A stretch of DNA of 64,000 nt from an uncultured Clostridium sp. (GTDB lineage: Bacteria > Bacillota > Clostridia > UBA1212 > UBA1255): NCBI GenBank assembly GCA_900543695.1, contig UQSG01000004.1, positions 1-64,000 on the forward strand, read 5' to 3'. Below, in pieces: positions 58,015-64,000 of the stretch (its first letter is position 1; every line of letters begins with the position of its first letter). The notes below the pieces were generated by a model. It saw only the letters and a list, made by a program, of their open reading frames with translations. It was not told the origin of the DNA and did no database searches. A program made the position numbers and the translations under genes.

Positions 58015-59400
58015 TCAGTCCTCGTGCTCATACGGATAATTTCCGGTAAAGCATCCGTCGCAGAAGCTGCAGCGGATCTCCGGGACGATTTCCTTTAGAC
58101 GCTCCACCGGCATAAAGCCGAGAGAATCCGCGCCGAGCATCCTGCAGATTTCATCGACTGTATAATGGCAGGCCAGAAGATGCTCCTTTGAAGGAATATC
58201 CGTGCCAAAATAGCAGGGCCATATAAAAGGCGGCGCACTGATCCGCATATGGACTTCTTTCGCCCCCGCTTCCTTCAGCATTTCCACAAGCTTTGCGGAG
58301 GTGGTGCCGCGGACGATGGAGTCGTCTACCAGCACGATCCGTTTTCCTTTCACGGCGTCCTTCAAAACGTTGATCTTCAGTCGTACCGCCGTAGTTCTCT
58401 GCTCCTGCGAGGGCTGTATGAAGGTCCTCCCGACATACCGGTTGATGACGAGCGCTTTCCCATACGGGATCCCCGCGGCCTGGGCGTATCCGATCGCGGC
58501 GTCGATGCCGGAGTCCGGAACGGCCGCCACAAGATCCGCCTCCACGGGATACGTTTCCGAAAGAATTTTACCCGTCAGCTTTCTGGCCTCATGTACGCTC
58601 ATGCCCTCAATGACGGAATCAGAGCGCGCAAAATAAAGATATTCGAAAATACAGATCCGGGAAGTCCTCGGATCTCCGCAGTTGCTGCGGATTGTGCGCA
58701 TTCCGTCGGCGTCGATCACAACGACCTCTCCCGGCTCGACTTCCCGCACATACTCCGCCCGCACCGTGTCCAGCGCGCACGTTTCAGAAGCGATCACAAA
58801 AGAATTATCGATCCGGCCAATACACAGGGGACGCATTCCCTGGGGATCCCGACATGCAATCAGCTTTTGCGGACTCATCATAACGAGAGAGTAGGAACCC
58901 TTCAGCTCTTTCATGACCTCCGCAAGCGCCGTTTCCACACGCCCCGTCTTCATGCGCGCGCGGGCCAGCAGGTGCATGATGATCTCCGTATCGTTCGTGG
59001 TCTGGAAAATTGCCCCGTCCAGCTCCAGACGATGCTTCAATTCACGATAATTCGAAAGGTTGCCGTTTACGGCCATCGCAAGCTGTCCCTTGACATACCG
59101 GCTTACGAGCGGCTGCGCGTTAAGCACGCTGTTCTCCCCCGTCGTACTGTAGCGCACGTGCCCGATCGCCATTCTGCCTTTCAGCTTATCGAGCACGTCA
59201 GACGAGAAGACCTCCTGCACGAGGCCTCTGTCTTTATATAATGTAATTTCCCGGTCCTTGTTAATGGCAATGCCGGCGCTTTCCTGTCCTCTGTGCTGCA
59301 GAGCGAACAGCCCGGCGTATGTGATGCGCGCGGTGTCAAAGCCGTCGTTGTCAAACATGGCGAAAACGCCGCATTCTTCATGTAGCCCATCTGTCATCAT
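58015..59400 (-). CDS. purF: Amidophosphoribosyltransferase
   Basis: 461 aa; first committed step of purine synthesis. A nine-residue propeptide precedes the catalytic cysteine (HEECGVFAMF, Cys10), which becomes the N-terminal nucleophile. Glutaminase-domain markers are GHVRYSTTGE and NGNLSNYREL; the PRPP loop is IVLVDDSIVRGTTS. Cysteine-rich C-terminal segment RCSFCDGCFTGNYPY fits the iron-sulfur, Bacillus-type enzyme. AAGGAG lies upstream of the tandem ATG. Confidence 0.96.
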   Translation of the reverse strand: MMTDGLHEECGVFAMFDNDGFDTARITYAGLFALQHRGQESAGIAINKDREITLYKDRGLVQEVFSSDVLDKLKGRMAIGHVRYSTTGENSVLNAQPLVSRYVKGQLAMAVNGNLSNYRELKHRLELDGAIFQTTNDTEIIMHLLARARMKTGRVETALAEVMKELKGSYSLVMMSPQKLIACRDPQGMRPLCIGRIDNSFVIASETCALDTVRAEYVREVEPGEVVVIDADGMRTIRSNCGDPRTSRICIFEYLYFARSDSVIEGMSVHEARKLTGKILSETYPVEADLVAAVPDSGIDAAIGYAQAAGIPYGKALVINRYVGRTFIQPSQEQRTTAVRLKINVLKDAVKGKRIVLVDDSIVRGTTSAKLVEMLKEAGAKEVHMRISAPPFIWPCYFGTDIPSKEHLLACHYTVDEICRMLGADSLGFMPVERLKEIVPEIRCSFCDGCFTGNYPYEHED

Positions 59401-59441
59401 TTTTGCAAAAGTCTCCTTTTATTTCAGGGTAAAATGTCGGA

Positions 59442-59470
59442 ATGCCGTATACGCAAACCGTGTACGGCAT
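59442..59470 (-). repeat. Hairpin between purC and purF
   Basis: ATGCCGTATAC and GTGTACGGCAT pair over 11 bp with one G-T pair, loop about 7 nt. No strong T-run follows, so it may stabilise or partly attenuate the message between the two genes. Confidence 0.5.
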
Positions 59471-59476
59471 CCGCTG

Positions 59477-60196
59477 TCAGGCTTTTTTGAATAATTTGTT
59501 GAACACCTCGTTGTACGCCTCCTCCACGCCGCCGAGGTCTCTGCGGAACCTGTCCTTGTCAAGCTTTTCTTTTGTTTTTGCATCCCAAAGCCGACAGGTG
59601 TCGGGCGAAATCTCATCTGCAAGAATAATCTTTCCTCCCAGCGCCGGACAGCGTCCGAATTCAATTTTAAAGTCTACGAGAATAATGCCTACTTTTTCGA
59701 AAATCTCGCGGAGCGCATCGTTGACCGCAAACGTCATAGCCGCGATTTGATCCAGTTCCTCCCTGGTCGCAAGTCCGAGCGCGATCGCATGATAATCGTT
59801 AATCAGGGGATCTCCGAGTTCGTCGTTTTTATAGCTGTATTCAAGGATCGTGCAATTCAGCGCGGAGCCCTCCGGAACGCCGTAGCGCTTGGAAAAGCTG
59901 CCCGCAGCGACGTTTCTCACAATGACCTCGAGCGGAACAATTTCCACCCTCCGGACGGCGGTTTCCCGGTCGCTGAGCTCTTCGATGTAGTGCGTCGGAA
60001 TTCCCTTCTCCTCCAGAAGCCGGAACATCAAATTGGACATTCTGTTATTGATCACGCCTTTTCCTGCGATCGTACCTTTCTTGAGCCCGTTGAAGGCCGT
60101 CGCGTCATCCTTGTATTCAACAATATATACGTTCTCGTCATCGGTCTTGTAAACCTTTTTCGCCTTGCCCTCGTACAGCATTTCCAATTTCTTCAT
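59477..60196 (-). CDS. purC: SAICAR synthase (phosphoribosylaminoimidazole-succinocarboxamide synthase)
   Basis: 239 aa. ATP-dependent ligation of aspartate to CAIR. MLYEGKAKKVY at the start, VEIVPLEVIVRNVAAGS in the middle, DFKIEFGR and ADEISPDTCRLWD later, all diagnostic. The open frame extends 64 codons further, but the ATG at 60196 has AAAGGA eight bases upstream and starts the conserved protein. First gene of the pur set, with its own promoter about 65 nt upstream. Confidence 0.96.
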   Translation of the reverse strand: MKKLEMLYEGKAKKVYKTDDENVYIVEYKDDATAFNGLKKGTIAGKGVINNRMSNLMFRLLEEKGIPTHYIEELSDRETAVRRVEIVPLEVIVRNVAAGSFSKRYGVPEGSALNCTILEYSYKNDELGDPLINDYHAIALGLATREELDQIAAMTFAVNDALREIFEKVGIILVDFKIEFGRCPALGGKIILADEISPDTCRLWDAKTKEKLDKDRFRRDLGGVEEAYNEVFNKLFKKA

Positions 60197-60253
60197 GTTC
60201 CGCATCCTTTCCGTTCTTTGATTTCCGGGAATCCGAAAAAAAGCAACGGATCT

Positions 60254-60282
60254 ATTGTAGCATACAGCCCATGCTTTTTCAA
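60254..60282 (-). promoter_or_regulatory. Promoter for purC
   Basis: Minus-strand TTGAAA (60277-60282) and TACAAT (60254-60259) spaced 17 bp. No purine riboswitch fold or clear PurR box was found in the short leader. Confidence 0.6.
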
Positions 60283-60422
60283 TGAATCGCGGAAAAAATG
60301 ATATGAAGATTTTTACAGATTCGTCAGCAGCCACCTTATAAGATCTGCAGAAACAATACGGGCCGCCTTTACAATCTAAGAAAAGCACGATAAAATATTA
60401 CATCATGTAAGGAAGGATTTTT

Positions 60423-60990
60423 ATGAAAGCAGCGAGAAATATAATGTTCAGCGCGGCGATAATATTGTTTCTGCTTGTCATTGGGATGGACGGAATCTTC
60501 GAGGATTTGCAATTTTATTATCGAGGCGTGGATCAAACCGGCTTCCAAATCATTACCGGGTGTGTGATTGCAGTATTTTTATTGATCGGTATTTCATTGC
60601 ATTTCGCTGTTCTTGTAAAAGAGAAACGAAAGCGCACGAGTGCGGTCGTCGGGACGGCTGCGATCGTTTTGTTTGCTGCGGCCTACTTTGGCGTCTGTGC
60701 CTTGGGAAACGGCAGGGATGCAGATCTGAAATATTTTTCGTTTTCTTCCCCAAACAGCGAATATTCCATTGTGATTTCGGAAGCGCGTGATTTTTTAGGA
60801 AACGGAAGAATCAGCGTTTTTCAGAGGATCAACGCGTTCCTGATGCGGGAAAAGGGCTACATTCAGACCGTAGACAGATGGAATTCCCCGTTTTCCGACA
60901 ATCTGTATTCGATTGAATGGGGGCGATGGCCAGGTCACGATCCATTATTGGGAAGAGGAATGGAAAGAGACGGTCGTGGCGCTGGAATAA
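60423..60990 (+). pseudogene. Three-helix membrane protein with C-terminal frameshift in a G5 tract
   Basis: Three hydrophobic helices (IMFSAAIILFLLVIGM, IITGCVIAVFLLIGISLHFAVLV, VVGTAAIVLFAAAYFGVCAL) precede an outer domain reading YFSFSSPNSEYSIVISEARDF and SDNLYSIEW. After GGGGG at 60919-60923 the annotated frame turns into an arginine/glycine-rich tail running to 61037. If one G is dropped, the frame reads WGDGQVTIHYWEEEWKE and ends at a TAA (60988-60990), a natural-looking ending reminiscent of DUF5412-type proteins. Either a real frameshift, phase variation, or a sequencing error. Upstream region is AT-rich; the gene is divergent from purC. Confidence 0.65.
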
Positions 60991-61063
60991 CGCAAGGGCG
61001 CAAGCGGAGGGCTGCCGCCTGGTATCTATGTGAATAGCCCTCTCGCTGTTCCCGCGCGGCCGG

Positions 61064-62992
61064 TCAGTCCTCTGCCGCCGTTTCTTCGCGCATCTGCCGT
61101 TTGCTGATTTCCTCGCTGAGCTCGGAGATAAAAAGCTCAAGTTCCTTCTGTCCCTCGTCTCCCGCAAATCTGCTTCTTACGGAAACCAGACCGTTTTCTT
61201 CTTCTTTCTGTCCGACGACAAGCATATACGGCACGCGTTCGTTTCGCGCTTCGCGGATTTTATATCCGATCTTCTCCGGACGCTCGTCAAGCTCACAGCG
61301 GATTCCCGCCCCCTTCAGCCGCGCCATTACCTGAGCGCCGTATCCGATATGCTTATCGGATATCGGGAGGATTTTTACCTGAACCGGAGAAAGCCAGGTC
61401 GGGAACTTCCCGGCAAAATGCTCCGTCAAAATGCCGATAAACCGCTCGATGGAGCCGAAGCAGACGCGGTGGATCATAATCGGCCGATGCATTTCTCCAT
61501 CCGCTCCGATATATTCCGCTTCAAAGCGCTGCGGAAGCTGGAAGTCCAGCTGTATGGTCCCGCACTGCCAGGTCCTGCCGATGGCGTCGACCAGGTGAAA
61601 ATCAATTTTCGGTCCGTAGAACGCGCCGTCCCCTTCATTTACGGTATAATCCAGCTGCATATCCTCCAGCGCCTTCCGGAGTCCTTCCGTTGCCAGCTCC
61701 CAGTCCTCATCGCTGCCCATCGAGTCCTCCGGTCTGGTGGAAAGCTCAATAAAGTATTTGAATCCGAAAAGCTGATAGACCTCGTCGATCAGCCGGACCA
61801 CGCCTTTGATCTCATCCCGGATCTGCTCCGGCGTCATAAAGATGTGGGCGTCGTCCTGATTAAAGCACCTTACGCGCATCAGCCCGTGCAGAGCGCCCGA
61901 TTTTTCATGACGGTGTACCAGTCCAACCTCCGCGATGCGCAGCGGCAGCTCGCGGTATGAATGCGGCTTGGATTTGTAGACCAGCATACCGCCGGGACAG
62001 TTCATGGGCTTGACGGCAAAATCCTCTCCGTCGATTACGGTCGTATACATGTTTTCTTTATAGTGCTCCCAGTGTCCCGAGGTCTCCCACAGCCGGCGGT
62101 TCAGCATAATAGGCGTGGAAATTTCCACATACCCCTCCCGCTCGTGAATTTCACGCCAATATTGCATCAGCGTGTTTTTCAGCACCATTCCCTTTGGTAA
62201 AAAGAATGGGAAGCCGGGGCCCTCGTCCGCGAACAGAAACAGCTCCAGCTCCTTGCCCAGTTTCCTGTGGTCGCGTTTCTTTGCCTCTTCCAGCATGGTA
62301 AGGTACGCTTCCAGATCCGAGCTTTTGGGATACGCCGTTCCGTAAATTCTGGTCAGCATTTTATTTTTCTCGCTTCCGCGCCAGTATGCGCCTGCGATTT
62401 TCATCAGCTTAATCGCTTTGACCGCTTTTGTTGACATCAGATGCGGTCCTGCGCACAGATCCGTAAATTCGCCCTGGCGGTACAGGCTGATGGCGGCGTC
62501 CTCCGGCAGATCGCGGATCAGCTCTACTTTATACGGCTCCCCCTTCTCTTCAAAAAACCGGATCGCCTCTTCCCTTGGCAGCTCGTAGCGCTCCAGCGCC
62601 AGATTTTCCTTGACGATTTTCTTCATTTCCGCTTCGATCGCGGGAAAATCATCCGCGGACAGCGGTTCCTCACTGTCGACGTCATAGTAGAAGCCGTCGT
62701 CGACGGAGGGGCCGATCGCCAGCTTTACATTCGGATAAAGGCGCTTGAGCGCCTGCGCCAGGATATGCGACGCCGTATGCCGGAATGCGTCTCTGCCGCC
62801 TTTTTCTTCAAATGTAAGGATATTCAGGCGGCAGTCCCGGTCTACCTTCGTTCTCAGATCTACGCGTTCGCCGTCAATTTCTCCTGCGCAGGCTGCTCTT
62901 GCAAGGCCCTCGCTCAGATCCTTTGCAATCTCAAGCACGGTTTTCGTCTCCGCGTATTCGCGGACGGAGCCGTCTTTCAATGTAATTTTCAT
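61064..62992 (-). CDS. thrS: Threonyl-tRNA synthetase
   Basis: 642 aa. TGS domain (1-60), editing domain with HTASHILAQALKRLYP and, later, the paired motif around YDVDSEEPLS, then the class II core with zinc ligand cysteine in MNCPGGML, HRHEKSGALHGLMRVRCFNQDDAHIF in parts, and a C-terminal anticodon-binding domain (PVQVKILPISDKHIGY). The ATG at 62992 has AAAGGAG upstream; codons before it lie in the T-box leader. Expression is controlled by that leader according to tRNA-Thr charging. Confidence 0.97.
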   Translation of the reverse strand: MKITLKDGSVREYAETKTVLEIAKDLSEGLARAACAGEIDGERVDLRTKVDRDCRLNILTFEEKGGRDAFRHTASHILAQALKRLYPNVKLAIGPSVDDGFYYDVDSEEPLSADDFPAIEAEMKKIVKENLALERYELPREEAIRFFEEKGEPYKVELIRDLPEDAAISLYRQGEFTDLCAGPHLMSTKAVKAIKLMKIAGAYWRGSEKNKMLTRIYGTAYPKSSDLEAYLTMLEEAKKRDHRKLGKELELFLFADEGPGFPFFLPKGMVLKNTLMQYWREIHEREGYVEISTPIMLNRRLWETSGHWEHYKENMYTTVIDGEDFAVKPMNCPGGMLVYKSKPHSYRELPLRIAEVGLVHRHEKSGALHGLMRVRCFNQDDAHIFMTPEQIRDEIKGVVRLIDEVYQLFGFKYFIELSTRPEDSMGSDEDWELATEGLRKALEDMQLDYTVNEGDGAFYGPKIDFHLVDAIGRTWQCGTIQLDFQLPQRFEAEYIGADGEMHRPIMIHRVCFGSIERFIGILTEHFAGKFPTWLSPVQVKILPISDKHIGYGAQVMARLKGAGIRCELDERPEKIGYKIREARNERVPYMLVVGQKEEENGLVSVRSRFAGDEGQKELELFISELSEEISKRQMREETAAED

Positions 62993-63024
62993 TTCTGCAG
63001 TTCTCCTTTCAGTTTCGGTACAAC

Positions 63025-63298
63025 AAAAAACGCCCCTCGCGTTGTCATTTAACGCAAGGGGCGAATCACTCACCGTGGATCCGCGGTTCCACCCTTATTA
63101 TTCCGGCGGAAGCGTCCGCGGAACATCTCAAAAGCGATGATAACGGAATCACCGGACCGGATTGGGGCCACTCAGAGGCCGTTTTCCCTTTGTGTTCCGC
63201 TGAAAGACTCACAGCCCGCGGCGCGCTGAACGCCGACCGGTCTCTCTCTCTGGGAGCTTTCCACAAGGTACTCGTCTCGTCAACGTGTTGAGGTATGA
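63025..63298 (-). promoter_or_regulatory. T-box riboswitch controlling thrS
   Basis: The minus-strand leader carries the T-box sequence AGGGTGGAACCGCGG (63081-63096), which pairs with the free tRNA end. Upstream, GGAAC followed by ACA (63191-63193) is the best specifier candidate, a threonine codon; an ACC near 63230 is an alternative. The terminator at its end has arms CGCCCCT-TGCGTT and AACGCGAGGGGCG with a T6 tail (63025-63064). Uncharged tRNA-Thr should favour the antiterminator. Confidence 0.92.
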
Positions 63299-63327
63299 AT
63301 TATAATGCGCAGGCAGAATTCTGTCAA
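63299..63327 (-). promoter_or_regulatory. Promoter of the T-box-thrS transcript
   Basis: Consensus TTGACA (63322-63327) and TATAAT (63299-63304) on the minus strand with exactly 17 bp between. Confidence 0.88.
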
Positions 63328-63492
63328 TAGCAGCAGGTCATCCGCCAGAAAGTAAATTTAATGATTCCCGGGGTATTATGTTTATTACGCGCCATTTTTT
63401 GAATTTACTGCACATATTAGACTTGAAAATATGTCAAATATCCTTTCTTCTTTGTTATGCATCCTCGGTATTATGAAAGAATTGAATAATAA

Positions 63493-63538
63493 AAAAACAG
63501 AAGTGGTCAGTCACACATAAGGGAGGCTGACCACTTTC
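63493..63538 (-). terminator. Terminator after the DUF4143 gene
   Basis: AAGTGGTCAG and CTGACCACTT form a 10-bp perfect stem; on the minus strand it is followed by CTGTTTTTTT. Confidence 0.85.
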
Positions 63539-63544
63539 TATCAT

Positions 63545-64000
63545 CTATATAAGATTACAAGGAATAAAGCAGTTTTTCTGATCAATCGGTATTACTTCTT
63601 CGCACATGCAAACAATACCGCCGCTGCCACGTTCTAAGGTTGTCTTGTCGAGTACCTCGTATTTTTTGATTTCTCTGCGATCAGGATTTGCAGATTTTTT
63701 GATTTCCAGCGGATGAACCAATCCGTTTTCTTCTACAATCACATCAATTTCTTTTGCGTTAGAATCACGGTAGTATGTCAGATTTGCTTTATCTGCTGAG
63801 TAAGAAAAACTTTTCAAAAGCTCAATCACAACATAGTTTTCAAAATAGTGACCGTTTGCGGCGCCATTCATCAGGGTATCTCTGGTAAGCCACATGGACA
63901 GATAGGCGCACAGTCCGGTATCACAGAAATACAGTTTGGGTGTTTTTGTTAATCGCTTCAATTCATTATTGGCAAAGGGCAGCAGAAGATAGACAATGCC
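63545..64000 (-). CDS. DUF4143-domain ATPase, C-terminal part
   Basis: The last ~151 codons of an AAA-type ATPase with a DUF4143 domain; the N-terminal ATPase part lies beyond the window. The frame is open to the edge and reads VYLLLPFANNELKRL, then TKTPKLYFCDTGLCAYL, NGHYFENYVVIEL and, near the end, YYRDSNAKEIDVIVEENG...PLEIKKS, the PD-(D/E)XK-like motif (E-I-D...E-I-K) typical of this family. Role unknown, often mobile or linked to toxin-antitoxin-like functions. A strong terminator follows. Confidence 0.88.
   Translation of the reverse strand, partial: GIVYLLLPFANNELKRLTKTPKLYFCDTGLCAYLSMWLTRDTLMNGAANGHYFENYVVIELLKSFSYSADKANLTYYRDSNAKEIDVIVEENGLVHPLEIKKSANPDRREIKKYEVLDKTTLERGSGGIVCMCEEVIPIDQKNCFIPCNLI

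Noticed and set aside
60197..60422. Purine riboswitch upstream of purC
   Set aside because: The leader between promoter and purC is under 60 nt and lacks the conserved three-way-junction sequence.

Overview
The window comes from a spore-forming Bacillota, most likely a gut-type clostridium. It carries an alpha/beta SASP gene, a gerA-type germinant-receptor operon, a T-box controlled thrS, the firmicute-style S10-spc-alpha cluster ending in rplQ followed by an ECF transporter module, and the alr-RHH-MazF arrangement. Genus cannot be set from the sequence alone. No rRNA, tRNA or CRISPR array was seen.

Layout. (1) 1-5.9 kb: right part of an integrative element whose left end lies outside the window. 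It holds the 3' end of an amino-acid ABC permease, its ATPase, a GNAT acetyltransferase, an orphan winged-helix regulator, an orphan sigma-like factor, a 59-aa TnpW-like protein and a large serine recombinase (LSR). (2) 5.97-9.45 kb: old chromosome in decay, with a frameshifted SDR pseudogene, about 1.1 kb with little coding potential, and a sugar ABC solute-binding protein plus a permease cut off after about 166 codons. (3) 9.457-13.984 kb: a compact mobilizable element bounded by 18-bp imperfect inverted repeats. It carries an LSR, a TnpW-like protein, an oriT-like repeat region, a MobC-like protein, an AT-rich HNH endonuclease gene with three homing-endonuclease-type repeats, and a small DUF6061-like protein. 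The genes on both sides are unrelated and both lack their 3' parts, so the junction also records a deletion or rearrangement. (4) 14-19.9 kb: small spore and envelope genes, DUF378, an amidinotransferase-fold-like protein, MazF/RHH, alr and nnrD. (5) 19.9-38.3 kb, all on the minus strand: ecfT, ecfA2, ecfA1, then (against the direction of transcription) the ribosomal cluster rplQ to rpsJ, including secY, adk, map, infA, rpmJ and rpoA. A promoter and a terminator-like attenuator lie in the rpsJ leader. (6) 38.8-50.9 kb: YitT, a metallophosphoesterase, GH36 alpha-galactosidase, a membrane-anchored DUF5050-like protein, gph, corA, rsfS, a nadD-yqeK fusion, a PFL/ACT pair and a catalytically degenerate NodB-like lipoprotein. 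(7) 51-55.2 kb: gerAA-gerAC-gerAB plus a 67-aa membrane protein. (8) 55.2-60.2 kb: purC-purF-purB-purA. (9) 60.4-64 kb: a membrane protein gene with a G5-tract frameshift, T-box-thrS, and the 3' part of a DUF4143 ATPase gene.

How the genes work together. The minus-strand core (translation, secretion, ECF uptake, de novo AMP and IMP synthesis, threonyl-tRNA supply) is ordinary housekeeping. The novelty is in the first 14 kb, where two unrelated LSR elements share a small protein directly upstream of the recombinase, and one carries a three-repeat HNH nuclease as its main cargo.
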